Origin: Sphaerochaetaceae bacterium
GTDB lineage: Bacteria; Spirochaetota; Spirochaetia; Sphaerochaetales; Sphaerochaetaceae
Direction of reading: 5' to 3'
Assembly: GCA_028532915.1 (NCBI GenBank)
Contig: JAQQAI010000037.1
Span: forward strand, 1-52,054
Length of the DNA stretch: 52,054 nucleotides
The notes beneath the pieces are model-generated. The model was not told the origin of the DNA. It ran no database searches and worked only from the letters and a program-made list of their open reading frames with translations. The stretch's first letter is position 1. Each line of letters opens with the position of its first letter. The position numbers and the translations under genes are program-made. Below are positions 31,527-40,167 of the stretch, piece after piece.

Positions 31527-32300
31527 TCAGCTGACACTCTCTTTCATGGAGGAAGCGAACTCTTTTACTTTTGAAACGCAATCTCTGCCGTACTGTTCAA
31601 CCAGTTCGACAATCGCAGAACCCACGATAGCTCCATCTGATATCGCAGCCATCTCATGTGCCTGCTGAGGATTGCTGATACCGAATCCGATGGCACAGGG
31701 GAGGGAAGGGCGGACCTGTTTTACGGTCTTTATCAGATCTTCGAGGTTGGAACTGAACGAACTGCGTACACCGGTGACTCCGAGCGAGGAGACACAGTAG
31801 AGAAACCCTTTAGCCTCCTGCGCTATCATCTTCACTCTGTCACGGCTCGTGGGGGCGATCAGCGAGATGAAATCGACACCGAATTCAGAGAAGATCTGTT
31901 CGAATTCTTCACTTTCCTCGAAAGGAATATCGGGGATGATGACAGCATCTATTTTGGCCTGTTGTGCCCTTTGTGCGAATCTTTCGATGGAATAGCTGAA
32001 GATCACATTAGCATAGGTCATGAAGGCCAGCGGGATATCAGTGTTCTTTCTTATCCTCTGGACAAGATCGAACACATCGTCCGTACAGATCGAATTTTGC
32101 AGAGCCCGTTCACTCGCACCCATGATCACTGGACCTTCGGCGGTGGGGTCCGAAAAGGGAATTCCCAGTTCGATCAGATCGCTTCCCGCTTCTTCAAGGG
32201 CATAGACGAGCTTCTCTGTTGTTTCGATATCGGGGTCTCCGACGGTGATGAAGGGGATGAAAGCTTTTCCCCGGGCGAATACTTTATCGATATTACTCAT
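31527..32300 (-). CDS. trpA: Tryptophan synthase alpha subunit
   Basis: Cleaves indole-3-glycerol phosphate to indole, which is passed to TrpB. The motif [14 protein letters not shown] contains the catalytic glutamate E44; the second catalytic acid, aspartate in enteric TrpA, is glutamate E55 here, a variant I believe occurs in other anaerobes. Other landmarks are PDIPFEE near 130 and LGVTGVR near 180. The start is ATG 32300, behind GGAGAGAG within the trpB end; the frame is open upstream but that part is trpB in another frame. It overlaps trpB by 8 nt and is the last gene of the operon. The length of 257 aa is normal. Confidence 0.95.
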   Translation of the reverse strand: MSNIDKVFARGKAFIPFITVGDPDIETTEKLVYALEEAGSDLIELGIPFSDPTAEGPVIMGASERALQNSICTDDVFDLVQRIRKNTDIPLAFMTYANVIFSYSIERFAQRAQQAKIDAVIIPDIPFEESEEFEQIFSEFGVDFISLIAPTSRDRVKMIAQEAKGFLYCVSSLGVTGVRSSFSSNLEDLIKTVKQVRPSLPCAIGFGISNPQQAHEMAAISDGAIVGSAIVELVEQYGRDCVSKVKEFASSMKESVS

Positions 32301-33477
32301 TGATACTCTCTCCTCTGTATTTGGCGATCGAGACGCAATCCTTATCTCCGCGTCCGGAAAGATTGACCACGATAATCTGATCAGGTCCCATCTTCGGTGC
32401 AAGCTCCATTGCATAGGAGAGGGCATGTGCACTTTCGATAGCCGGGATGATCCCTTCCATCTTTGAAAGATATTCGAAAGCCCTGACAGCTTCCTCATCG
32501 GTCACAGGATAGTATTGCGCCCGTCCGGCATCTTTCAGATAGGCATGTTCGGGGCCGATACCGGGATAATCGAGACCTGCAGATATCGAATAGACAGGAT
32601 CTATCTGTCCATAGTCATCCTGGCAGAAGTAGCTTTTCATCCCGTGAAAGATTCCCATTTTCCCGACTGTCAATGTCGCAGCTGTTCTGTCTGTGTCTGC
32701 CCCTTCTCCGGCCGCTTCCAGACCGATGAGTGCAACGTCAGGATCGTCAATAAAATGATAGAATGCTCCGATCGCATTCGAGCCTCCTCCCACACAGGCG
32801 AGTACGGCATCGGGAAGTCTTCCCTCCATTTGCAGGATCTGTTCTTTGATCTCTTTCGAGATGACCGCCTGGAAATCGCGAACGATCGTGGGAAATGGAT
32901 GGGGACCCATCACCGAACCCAGCACGTAATGGGTGTCACTCACTCTATTGGTCCACTCTCTCATCGTCTGGGATACGGCATCTTTGAGAGTCGCAGTTCC
33001 TGTGGTGACACTGTTGACAGTCGCTCCGAGCAGTCTCATTTTGTAGACATTCAGTGCCTGTCTGATGATGTCCTCTTCACCCATGAAGATCTCGCATTCC
33101 AGTCCCATAAGAGCGGCTGCGGTCGCCGTTGCAACACCATGCTGGCCGGCTCCGGTTTCCGCGATCACTCTCTTCTTTCCCATCTTCTTTGCCAGCAGAC
33201 ACTGTCCGAGTACATTGTTGATCTTATGGGCTCCGGTATGATTGAGATCTTCTCTTTTCAGATAGATCTTCGCACCGCCGAGATCTTCACTCATATGGCG
33301 GGCATAATAGAGACGGGAAGGGCGGCCCGCATATTCATTGAGAAGATAGGTAAGCTCCTCATTGAAAGCAGGGTCGTCTTTATAGGTATTATAGGCTTCT
33401 TCCAGTTCGATTATGGCGTTCATGAGAGTCTCGGGGACGAACTGACCGCCGTGAACTCCGAAATATCCTTTACTCAT
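32293..33477 (-). CDS. trpB: Tryptophan synthase beta subunit
   Basis: PLP enzyme that condenses indole with serine to tryptophan. The Schiff-base lysine is K85 in [22 protein letters not shown] near residue 110 and the phosphate-binding GGGSNA near 232 are intact. This is the standard TrpB1 type (394 aa) that pairs with TrpA; it has no TrpB2 insert. It overlaps trpF by 8 nt upstream and trpA by 8 nt downstream, so translation is coupled. Confidence 0.97.
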   Translation of the reverse strand: MSKGYFGVHGGQFVPETLMNAIIELEEAYNTYKDDPAFNEELTYLLNEYAGRPSRLYYARHMSEDLGGAKIYLKREDLNHTGAHKINNVLGQCLLAKKMGKKRVIAETGAGQHGVATATAAALMGLECEIFMGEEDIIRQALNVYKMRLLGATVNSVTTGTATLKDAVSQTMREWTNRVSDTHYVLGSVMGPHPFPTIVRDFQAVISKEIKEQILQMEGRLPDAVLACVGGGSNAIGAFYHFIDDPDVALIGLEAAGEGADTDRTAATLTVGKMGIFHGMKSYFCQDDYGQIDPVYSISAGLDYPGIGPEHAYLKDAGRAQYYPVTDEEAVRAFEYLSKMEGIIPAIESAHALSYAMELAPKMGPDQIIVVNLSGRGDKDCVSIAKYRGESINE

Positions 33478-34084
33478 CTTTTACTCCATTGAGAGATCTC
33501 AGTATCATAGTGATCTTCCGTATCTTCTCTCTGTCTTTGTATCCGTTTGTCTCCACACTGCTGCTGAGGTCAAAGGCATACGGTTGAAAGATTTCAAAAG
33601 CTCTTTCAATATTTTCCTCGCCGATACCTCCTGCGATAAACAGCGGTTTTTCGCTTTGAAGCGCAATAGACCAGTCGAAGGTCCTTCCGCTTCCCGCGAA
33701 GCTGTCGGCCAGCAGAAAATCACTGAGAGGAGAATCGAGAAGCACATTATTTTTTTCACCCATTCTGACGGCTTTGATCACCTGAACGGGAACAGATGCC
33801 TTGAGTGTTCTGATGTAGGTGTCATCCTCGTTTCCGTGCAGCTGAACGATATCTATCGCTTTACTCTTTACTGCTTCAATCACATGATCGATAATTTCAT
33901 CAACGAAGACTCCCACGCTTTTGATACGCTCATCGAGCTTTCTTCTGAGAAGAAGGGCTTTGTGCAGGTCGACTTTCCGTCTGCTTTCTGCAAAGACGAA
34001 GCCGATGTAATCAGGGAGAGCTTCGTTTACCATGTCGATCTCCTCTTCTGTTCTGATTCCGCAGATCTTCAGTTTGACTGTCAT
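33470..34084 (-). CDS. trpF: Phosphoribosylanthranilate isomerase
   Basis: Isomerises N-(5-phosphoribosyl)anthranilate to the deoxyribulose form. The start [14 protein letters not shown] has the catalytic cysteine in KICGIR; VQLHGNE near 80, [15 protein letters not shown] near 125 with the catalytic aspartate, and [19 protein letters not shown] follow. The 204-aa length is standard. Its start overlaps the trpC stop (ATGA). Confidence 0.94.
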   Translation of the reverse strand: MTVKLKICGIRTEEEIDMVNEALPDYIGFVFAESRRKVDLHKALLLRRKLDERIKSVGVFVDEIIDHVIEAVKSKAIDIVQLHGNEDDTYIRTLKASVPVQVIKAVRMGEKNNVLLDSPLSDFLLADSFAGSGRTFDWSIALQSEKPLFIAGGIGEENIERAFEIFQPYAFDLSSSVETNGYKDREKIRKITMILRSLNGVKDE

Positions 34085-34863
34085 TCGGTCTCTCCTTTGA
34101 GGGATGCTAAAAGGCGGTCTTTGTTCATCGAGCGCATGAAAGATTCTCCGATCAGAACCGCATCGGCTCCCATAGAAACCGCCCGTTCAATATCCTCACG
34201 GGTGAAATAACCGCTTTCACTCACCATGATCTTTTCTGCGGGAATGAATGCTCTCAGTCTATAAGAGGTGTTCAAATCTACTTCGAAGGAATGCAGGTCT
34301 CTGTTGTTTATCCCGATGATGGAGGCATCTGTCGAAAGGGCCTTTTCGACCTCTTCTTCATTGTGGGCCTCCACAAGAACATCCATGTTCAACGAGATTG
34401 CCTCTTTGTAGAGAGAAGAGAGTTGATTGAGATCAAGCAGAGCGCAGATGAGAAGGATGGCCGATGCTCCCAGGACGGCAGCTTCATGCACCTGATACGC
34501 ATCTATGATGAAATCCTTTCTCAGTGTCGGAACGTTCACTGTTGAACTGATGTTCTGAAGATATTCACCTTCTCCCAGGAAGAAGTGCTCTTCGGTAAGA
34601 ACGGAGATCGCATCGATACCGATTCTCTCATACTCGCGGGCGATTTCGACGGGATGAAAATCTTCACAGATGAGGCCTTTTGAAGGAGATGCCTTTTTCA
34701 CTTCGGCTATGTATGACAGGCCCGGTTTTGCCAGTGCATCATAGAAGGATGTTTTCTCAGATCTTTTCAACTCGAAAGCTCTTTGCTCCATCTTCTTCCT
34801 TTCGCAGCTTCCCACCGCATCGAGATCTTTCTTCGTTTCGGCTGCAATCTTGTCGAGGATCAT
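34081..34863 (-). CDS. trpC: Indole-3-glycerol phosphate synthase
   Basis: Closes the indole ring with loss of CO2. Landmarks: YIAEVKKASPSKGLI near 50 with the catalytic lysine, ISVLTEEHFFLGE near 85, VPTLRKDFIIDAYQVHEAAV near 110, IIGINNRDLHSFEVD near 180 and MVSESGYFTREDIERA near 210. It is a separate monofunctional protein (260 aa), not fused to TrpF as in enteric bacteria. It is joined to trpD and trpF by 4-nt overlaps. Confidence 0.96.
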   Translation of the reverse strand: MILDKIAAETKKDLDAVGSCERKKMEQRAFELKRSEKTSFYDALAKPGLSYIAEVKKASPSKGLICEDFHPVEIAREYERIGIDAISVLTEEHFFLGEGEYLQNISSTVNVPTLRKDFIIDAYQVHEAAVLGASAILLICALLDLNQLSSLYKEAISLNMDVLVEAHNEEEVEKALSTDASIIGINNRDLHSFEVDLNTSYRLRAFIPAEKIMVSESGYFTREDIERAVSMGADAVLIGESFMRSMNKDRLLASLKGETE

Positions 34864-35876
34864 GATGAGGCCTCGTTGGTAGAACGGATCATCTGCTCCA
34901 GTTTTTCTGCAGCTTTTTTGCTATCGATGGCATCTTGAACCTCGACTATGGCATCTTTCAGTGTAATATTCTCTTTTGCGATATACAAAGCTGCCGCACT
35001 GTTGAGAACTACAGCATCACGTTTGGGGCCTTTCTTTCCGGCGAATATATCCGTGATGATCTGAGCGTTCTCCTTCGGTGTTCCTCCGACAAGATCCTCT
35101 TTTTGGCAGAGGGTGAATCCTAATTGTTCAGGGTCCAGCTCATAACTGCTCAGCTTATTATCACGAATCTCGCAGACCTTTGTCTTTCCTGCAAGAGAGA
35201 TCTCATCGAGGCCTTCTTTTCCCCAGACGACAAGACCTCTTTTCACACCGAGGTTCACAAGGACCCGGGCAAGAGGTTCTACAAGGGATTCATCATAGAC
35301 TCCCATCAGCTGGTAGGAGGCCCCCGCGGGATTGGACAGCGGTCCGAGGATATTGAAAATCGTTCTGATGGAAAGCTCCTTTCTCACCGGAGCGACAAAA
35401 CGCATCGCACTATGGTATTTCTGTGCGAAGAGGAAACAGATTCCGATCTCATCGAGTACCTTCTTCGAAACCGCAGGATCGATCGAGATGTTCACTCCGA
35501 GTTCCTCGAGAACATCGGCTGCCCCGCATTTGCTTGAGGCGGCTCTGTTGCCGTGTTTTGCAACAGGAATGCCGCAGGAAGCGACAACTATAGAGGAGGT
35601 AGTCGAAATGTTGAAGGAATTGGAATGGTCACCACCAGTTCCCACTATCTCGAGGACTTTCTTGTCATTGAGAAGTTTGAGGGAGTGATTCCTCATTATT
35701 CGTGCGCCGGCTGTGATCTCTTCAATCGTCTCGCCCTTCATCGACAGGGCGGTGAGGTATGCTCCGATCTGAACAGCACTCGCTTTACCGCTCATTATCT
35801 CATCCATCACCTGTTCGGCAGTGGAGGAATCGAGATCTTCTTTGTTCGTTAATCTGATAATCGCTTCTTTTATCAT
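34860..35876 (-). CDS. trpD: Anthranilate phosphoribosyltransferase
   Basis: Transfers phosphoribose from PRPP to anthranilate. The glycine-rich PRPP site VGTGGDHSNSFNISTTSSIV lies near residue 80, KHGNRAASSKCGAADVLEELG near 105 and the anthranilate-site region with FNILGPLSNPAGAS near 165. The usual start would be GTG 35885, overlapping the trpG stop, but ATG 35876 has AAAAGG 8 nt upstream and is preferred. Its N-terminus is the normal one for the family. It is separate from trpG. Confidence 0.95.
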   Translation of the reverse strand: MIKEAIIRLTNKEDLDSSTAEQVMDEIMSGKASAVQIGAYLTALSMKGETIEEITAGARIMRNHSLKLLNDKKVLEIVGTGGDHSNSFNISTTSSIVVASCGIPVAKHGNRAASSKCGAADVLEELGVNISIDPAVSKKVLDEIGICFLFAQKYHSAMRFVAPVRKELSIRTIFNILGPLSNPAGASYQLMGVYDESLVEPLARVLVNLGVKRGLVVWGKEGLDEISLAGKTKVCEIRDNKLSSYELDPEQLGFTLCQKEDLVGGTPKENAQIITDIFAGKKGPKRDAVVLNSAAALYIAKENITLKDAIVEVQDAIDSKKAAEKLEQMIRSTNEASS

Positions 35877-35881
35877 GTTAT

Positions 35882-36448
35882 TCACCTTTTTAGAAAATTG
35901 TTCATGATCACCCTGCCATTTTCGGTAAGGATCGATTCGGGATGAAACTGCAGTCCGTAGATCCTGTTCTTTTTATCCTGTACAGACATGACCTCGTCGG
36001 TGCCGACAACCCGGGAGGTGACCTCGAGTTCGCTGGGAAGTGTTGATTCCACTACCGCGAGACTGTGATACCGTCCCACCTGAAGAGGGCTTGCGATCCC
36101 TTCGAAAAGAGGGGAGGAAGAAAGACTGGCATCGGATCTCTTTCCGTGCATCAACGATGGTGCGTGATCTACTGTTGCACCGTAGGCACAGCAGATCGCC
36201 TGATGCCCCAGACAGACTCCCAAAATGGGAAACCGTCCTCTGAGCTGTTGTACGACCCGGATGCAGATTCCCGCATCTTCAGGTTTTCCCGGTCCGGGAG
36301 AGAGAACGATGGCATCAGGGTTGATTTCTATGATCTCATCGATAGTGATCTCATCATTTCTCACGGTCGTGATATCGGTATCGATTTCGCCGATCAACTG
36401 ATACAGGTTGTAGCTGAAACTGTCGTAATTATCTATCAATAGAACCAT
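35882..36448 (-). CDS. trpG: Anthranilate synthase glutamine amidotransferase component
   Basis: Class I glutamine amidotransferase that supplies ammonia to TrpE. LSPGPGKP lies at 49-56, the nucleophile C79 in GVCLGHQ, and the catalytic His-Glu pair in GLQFHPESILT near 170. At 188 aa it is a free-standing subunit. The gene starts directly behind the trpE stop (TGA-ATG contact) and overlaps the trpD region, as expected for equimolar synthesis with TrpE. Confidence 0.95.
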   Translation of the reverse strand: MVLLIDNYDSFSYNLYQLIGEIDTDITTVRNDEITIDEIIEINPDAIVLSPGPGKPEDAGICIRVVQQLRGRFPILGVCLGHQAICCAYGATVDHAPSLMHGKRSDASLSSSPLFEGIASPLQVGRYHSLAVVESTLPSELEVTSRVVGTDEVMSVQDKKNRIYGLQFHPESILTENGRVIMNNFLKR

Positions 36449-37906
36449 TCAATTATCCTCTAATGCATTTACCACGGCTTTCGCCTTATTGATGCATTCG
36501 TCATATTCGCGTTCACCGACCGAATCGGCGACGATACCGGCACCGCTTCTCACATAGACATTCCCGTTCTTCTTGAATGCCAGGCGGATGGCTATACAGG
36601 TATCAAGGCCACCGTTGAATGACAGATATCCTATAGCTCCGCCGTAGACTCCCCGTTTGTTGTTCTCCAGTTCGTTGATGATCTCGCAGGCGCGGATCTT
36701 CGGAGCTCCCGAGAGAGTTCCCGCAGGCAGGATGGAATCTATCGCATCGAGTCCGTCAAGACCTTCTTTCAGTTCTCCCGTGACTGTAGATCCGATATGC
36801 ATCACATGCGAGAATCTGAGAACCTGCATGTATTCTTCTACCTTCACACTCGAGAATCTGCTGATCTTTCCGATATCGTTTCTGCTCAGGTCCACGAGCA
36901 TGTTGTGCTCCGCTCTCTCTTTCGGGTCCTCAAGCAGTTCTTTTTCAAATGCCAGATCTTCCGCCTCGTTCTTTCCTCTTTTTCTGGTACCCGCAAGGGG
37001 GAAAGTGCTAAGCTTGTTATCTTCGAGTTTAACCAGCGTTTCGGGAGAAGCACCGGTAAGCTCTATGCTGTCGCTGACAAAGTAGAACATGTACGGTGAG
37101 GGATTCGTCTCTCTGAGATACCTGTAGACTCCTTTCAGGTTTCCTTCGAACGGAGCTACCAGCCTGTTTGAGAGGACGACCTGGAAGATATCGCCTTCGT
37201 AGATATAGTTCTTTGCTTTATCGACCATCCCGCAGAACTGTTCTTTGGAGAACAGGGGAGTGAGAGAAGACAGAAGTCTCCCTCTTTTCTCCTCCATTTC
37301 CAGTTCGTCATCAAGGAGAAAATCGTAGAGACTGTTGAGTTCAAGCAGCGCTCTTTTGTAGTTCAGTTCGAAATTATCCCGTTTCACGTTCACAATGAGG
37401 TATATCTTCTGTTCAAGATTGTCGATCGCGATGATCTTGTCGAAAAGCATCAGGTCGATATCATTGAATTCCTCTTCATCAACGGCGTCAAGACGAAGTT
37501 TCTTCTCGCTGTATGAGATGAAATCGTAGGAGAAATACCCTACAAGGCCTCCCGTGAACGGAGGAAGTCCTTCTATTTTAGGGCTTTTGTTCTCACCGAG
37601 AATCTTGCGGATGTAAGGGTGGGGCCTTTCACAGTCGATCTCGATCGTTGTGGCAGATTTGATACGAAGCTTCTCTCCTTTCTGAGTGAATTCGAGACTC
37701 GGATTGAATCCCAGATAGGTGTAGCGGCCCCATACCCTGCTGTCTTCACACGATTCGAGAAGAAAACAGTGTTTGCTGATTTTCTGAAGCCGGTTGAGAA
37801 TTTCCATCGGACTCTGTCCGTCCAGCGGGACAGAAAGAGAAACCGGTATTGTATTGAACTCTTGCGGATAGGAAAGAGCTTTTTTGTAATCAGGATAAAC
37901 GTTCAT
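36449..37906 (-). CDS. trpE: Anthranilate synthase component I
   Basis: Makes anthranilate from chorismate and is the committed, feedback-inhibited step. The tryptophan-binding LLES motif is at residues 49-52, so end-product inhibition is likely retained. The chorismate-using domain shows GDIFQVVLSNR near 240, ASPETLVKL near 295, PLAGTRKRG near 308, HVMHIGSTVTG near 365, LPAGTLSGAPK near 395 and RSGAGIVADSV near 460. The 485-aa length is normal. It is the first gene of the operon; GAGGTG precedes ATG 37906 and the predicted transcription start is only about 36 nt upstream, leaving no room for an attenuator. Confidence 0.97.
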   Translation of the reverse strand: MNVYPDYKKALSYPQEFNTIPVSLSVPLDGQSPMEILNRLQKISKHCFLLESCEDSRVWGRYTYLGFNPSLEFTQKGEKLRIKSATTIEIDCERPHPYIRKILGENKSPKIEGLPPFTGGLVGYFSYDFISYSEKKLRLDAVDEEEFNDIDLMLFDKIIAIDNLEQKIYLIVNVKRDNFELNYKRALLELNSLYDFLLDDELEMEEKRGRLLSSLTPLFSKEQFCGMVDKAKNYIYEGDIFQVVLSNRLVAPFEGNLKGVYRYLRETNPSPYMFYFVSDSIELTGASPETLVKLEDNKLSTFPLAGTRKRGKNEAEDLAFEKELLEDPKERAEHNMLVDLSRNDIGKISRFSSVKVEEYMQVLRFSHVMHIGSTVTGELKEGLDGLDAIDSILPAGTLSGAPKIRACEIINELENNKRGVYGGAIGYLSFNGGLDTCIAIRLAFKKNGNVYVRSGAGIVADSVGEREYDECINKAKAVVNALEDN

Positions 37907-37920
37907 AGCACCTCTTCAAT

Positions 37921-37938
37921 GTTTCTGTTTATAGAAAC
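37921..37938. promoter_or_regulatory. trp operator 1 (downstream of the transcription start)
   Basis: GTTTCTGTTTATAGAAAC: 6-bp perfect outer arms, GTTTCT and AGAAAC, plus a partly symmetric centre. It lies between the predicted start of transcription and the trpE ribosome site. It is the same motif as at 37967-37984, 46 bp away centre to centre. Confidence 0.7.
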
Positions 37939-37948
37939 GATTACAGAG

Positions 37949-37977
37949 ACAATAGAAGAAATGTGTGTTTCTGTCAA
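37949..37977 (-). promoter_or_regulatory. Promoter of the trp operon
   Basis: On the minus strand, TTGACA (37977-37972), 17-bp spacer and TATTGT (37954-37949) form a strong sigma-70 promoter. Its -35 box is inside the palindrome at 37967-37984. Confidence 0.8.
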
Positions 37978-37984
37978 TAGAAAC
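37967..37984. promoter_or_regulatory. trp operator 2 (overlapping the -35 box)
   Basis: GTTTCTGTCAATAGAAAC has the same 6-bp arms as 37921-37938 and covers the -35 box. The pair fits repression by a dimeric regulator, with possible looping. The motif does not resemble the enteric TrpR operator, and no regulator gene is adjacent. Confidence 0.7.
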
Positions 37985-38088
37985 GAATACGAAAAAAGTA
38001 TCCGATATGCGAAATACCGGTTCAGTGAAGAGATCAGACTGAAGTGAAGATACGATAAGAAAGGAACATTTAATGAACTTTGAAGATG

Positions 38089-38736
38089 TTATAACCTCAA
38101 TAACCCCCAAACGCTTTCGAACGTCTGTGTAATACTTTTCAGGTGTGCGGTCACAGCAACCTCTGCAGCATCCTGATCATGGTTTTTCAATGCGTTATAA
38201 ATTGCCTGATGTTCTTTAAGGGAATCAGTCTTCCGTCCCGGAAGCAGGATTGTTCTGAGCTGAAGTCGTGCTATTCTGGTTTTTACCTGTTTTATCAGAA
38301 GCGGTACTGTCTTATTGCCTGCCGCCTCGTAGATCGTTTCATCAAAAAGGGTATTCTGGCGGGTATACTCTTCCAGATTATTTTCATCCAAAGCTGATTT
38401 AATTCCTTCCAGGCATTTTGCCAGCACTTGAAGTGATTCATCAGTAATATTGGCTGCAGCATATCTGATCAGCGCAGACTCCAATATTGTTCTGGCTGTC
38501 ATAGCATCAAGTGTCTCTTCCAAAGAAAGTGTCGCGACTTTGGCTCCTCTATAGGGTTCAATGACGACAAGACCTTCGTTCTGAAGCTGGTTGAGCGCGG
38601 CTCTGATATTTTGCCTGCCGACAGAGAGTTCTTGTGCAAGTTCCTGTTCGATCAGCCGTTGTGATGGAGCATAAGTTCCTTCAAGAATATTTTTTTTAAT
38701 GGTCTTATAAGGTGTATCTGATGATTTTCTGTTCAT
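38089..38736 (-). CDS. GntR-family regulator, FadR/FCD type
   Basis: Residues 5-70 are a GntR winged helix (YKTIKKNILEGTYAPSQRLI, VGRQNIRAALNQLQNEGLV). Residues 80-210 are an all-helical FCD ligand domain, with the metal/ligand-binding pattern spread over TLFDETIYEAAGN, LKEHQAIYNALKNHD and VTAHLKS. Such regulators usually bind organic acids. It is divergent from the dehydratase/TctCBA operon at 39268-45419, whose promoter region holds two FCD-type palindromes (39022-39033, 39070-39081); it is the likely repressor of that operon. The 215-aa length is normal. Confidence 0.92.
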   Translation of the reverse strand: MNRKSSDTPYKTIKKNILEGTYAPSQRLIEQELAQELSVGRQNIRAALNQLQNEGLVVIEPYRGAKVATLSLEETLDAMTARTILESALIRYAAANITDESLQVLAKCLEGIKSALDENNLEEYTRQNTLFDETIYEAAGNKTVPLLIKQVKTRIARLQLRTILLPGRKTDSLKEHQAIYNALKNHDQDAAEVAVTAHLKSITQTFESVWGLLRL

Positions 38737-39021
38737 AAAGTAATCCCTGTAATGTTGTTAGCCAATTCTTTTCAAATAATTTAACACTATATCCAAATGC
38801 AGTATGAAAATCTTTTGGGTGAATTATACCTTCAATTAAAGAAGGAGAAAACAGGAAAAAATGCACTAAACAAATTATTGATACCTCGTATTCGTTTGTT
38901 TCTGATATCCGCTCGACTCTCTTTTTACCAAAGATTCCGGCACATAATGCAGTTCATTCAAAGAACAGGAAAGCAATGGAGTTTCCCCAGAATCTGATTA
39001 ATCATAGATTTTGCAGGAAAA
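38737..39021. other. Upstream part of the divergent GntR control region
   Basis: AT-rich, with no supported gene. A 66-codon plus-strand frame at 38797-38997 has no ribosome site or recognisable sequence. Beyond general AT-richness I see no firm promoter for the GntR gene here. Confidence 0.4.
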
Positions 39022-39033
39022 TTTGTCAACAAA
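39022..39033. promoter_or_regulatory. FCD-type GntR operator, distal
   Basis: TTTGT-CA-ACAAA, a perfect 5-2-5 palindrome matching the TTGT-N2-ACAA pattern known for GntR/FCD regulators. It lies 48 bp upstream of a second copy at 39070. Confidence 0.55.
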
Positions 39034-39069
39034 AACATGAGAGAAATAGATGACAAAACTGATAACAAA

Positions 39070-39081
39070 ATTGTTGACAAT
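39070..39081. promoter_or_regulatory. FCD-type GntR operator overlapping the -35 box
   Basis: ATTGT-TG-ACAAT, a perfect 5-2-5 palindrome. It contains the -35 box of the promoter at 39074-39102, the position expected for a repressor. Confidence 0.6.
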
Positions 39082-39102
39082 ATGAAATACCGGGGTTACA
39101 CT
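39074..39102 (+). promoter_or_regulatory. Promoter of the dehydratase/TctCBA operon
   Basis: TTGACA (39074-39079), 17-bp spacer, TACACT (39097-39102). It leaves a leader of about 160 nt with a hairpin, CCGGCAAA (39221-39228) with TTTGCTGG (39233-39240), 27 nt ahead of the first start codon. Confidence 0.6.
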
Positions 39103-39267
39103 TCCATTATCTTCAAGATTGCGTGTTGAGAAATACTCGTTAGCCGGTTAATCACAAATGATTCAGTGGTTATCCATGAAGACTGCTACAAATTAATGAA
39201 AAATCTGTGACGAATTTTGCCCGGCAAACAGTTTTGCTGGTGGATCACAAAAGAGGTTTGAGAATTT

Positions 39268-40167
39268 ATGGAAAATGTAATTGCTTTCATTGGCTTCGGA
39301 GAGGCTGCCTACAATATTTCAAAAGGACTCAAAGAAGAGGGGCTTAAATGTATCGGGGCATACGATGTGAAAACGAATGACCCTGATACCGGACATCTCA
39401 TCAGAGAACGTGCCGTTGAAACGGGAGTCACGTTGTATGATTCGCTGGAGAAAGCCTGCAGGTCTGCTAAACTCATTGCTTCATTGACCAGCGCAGGTGT
39501 TGCAGTGAAGGTTGCAAAATCGGTTCTTCCTTATTTAGAGGCCGGACAGACTTTCATAGATATGAATTCTGCAGCTCCTGATGTTAAAGAAGAGATCGAA
39601 GAGATCAACAGAAAGGATGGAGTTCTGGTGTGTGATGCAGCTGTCATGGGAACTGTGCCTCAGAACAGGCATAAGGTAAAGATGTTCCTTTCTGGTAGTG
39701 GTTCTCGTGTTTTCCATGATGCGATGATGGGGTACGGTATGAATCTGGAAGTCCTTGATGTTCCGATGGGCGGAGCCTCTGCCATCAAGATGTTCAAGAG
39801 TATCGTCATGAAGGGATTGCCTCAACTCATGTTCGAATCAATGACTTGCGCCCATAAATACGGAGTGCTGGATTCTCTTGTGAAATCTCTTAATGACAGT
39901 CTTCACGGAAAAACAATCGAACAACTATCTGACACATTCTTCGCGAGAACGATAATACATGCAAAAAGAAGAGCTGTAGAAATGGAAAATGTCATAGCGA
40001 CTGTCGAGAGTATCGGTATGGATGCCTCGATGGCTGCTGTAACGAAAATGAAATTGGAAAATCTTGAAAAGTCCGGTCTGAAAGACCTGATTGGTACTCG
40101 GACAGATATGGATTATAAAAGTGTTCTTGAATTAGTGAACCGGAAGGAGATGAAAGATGAGCAGTAA
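39268..40167 (+). CDS. NAD(P)-dependent beta-hydroxyacid dehydrogenase-like protein (DUF1932 type)
   Basis: An N-terminal Rossmann domain (IAFIGFGEAAYNISKGL) and 6-phosphogluconate/3-hydroxyisobutyrate dehydrogenase-like body (FIDMNSAAPDVKEEI, VMGTVPQNRHKVKM) are followed by a C-terminal helical domain of the DUF1932 kind, with the lysine-bearing GGASAIKMFKSIVMKGL near 170. Members of this group reduce or oxidise branched or substituted hydroxy acids. Here it opens an operon with an RraA-type aldolase and a class I dehydratase, so it probably produces or consumes a 2-oxo-4-hydroxy acid in that pathway. The start is ATG 39268 behind AGAGGTTTGAG. The end overlaps the next gene by 11 nt. The true substrate is unknown. 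Confidence 0.85.
   Translation: MENVIAFIGFGEAAYNISKGLKEEGLKCIGAYDVKTNDPDTGHLIRERAVETGVTLYDSLEKACRSAKLIASLTSAGVAVKVAKSVLPYLEAGQTFIDMNSAAPDVKEEIEEINRKDGVLVCDAAVMGTVPQNRHKVKMFLSGSGSRVFHDAMMGYGMNLEVLDVPMGGASAIKMFKSIVMKGLPQLMFESMTCAHKYGVLDSLVKSLNDSLHGKTIEQLSDTFFARTIIHAKRRAVEMENVIATVESIGMDASMAAVTKMKLENLEKSGLKDLIGTRTDMDYKSVLELVNRKEMKDEQ

Noticed and set aside
37907-37948. trp leader peptide, attenuator or T-box
   Set aside because: The predicted transcript leader is only about 36 nt and contains no Trp codons, terminator hairpin or T-box motif.
38797-38997. 66-codon plus-strand frame in the GntR control region
   Set aside because: No ribosome site, AT-biased basic composition and no known motif; it ends in the middle of the control region.
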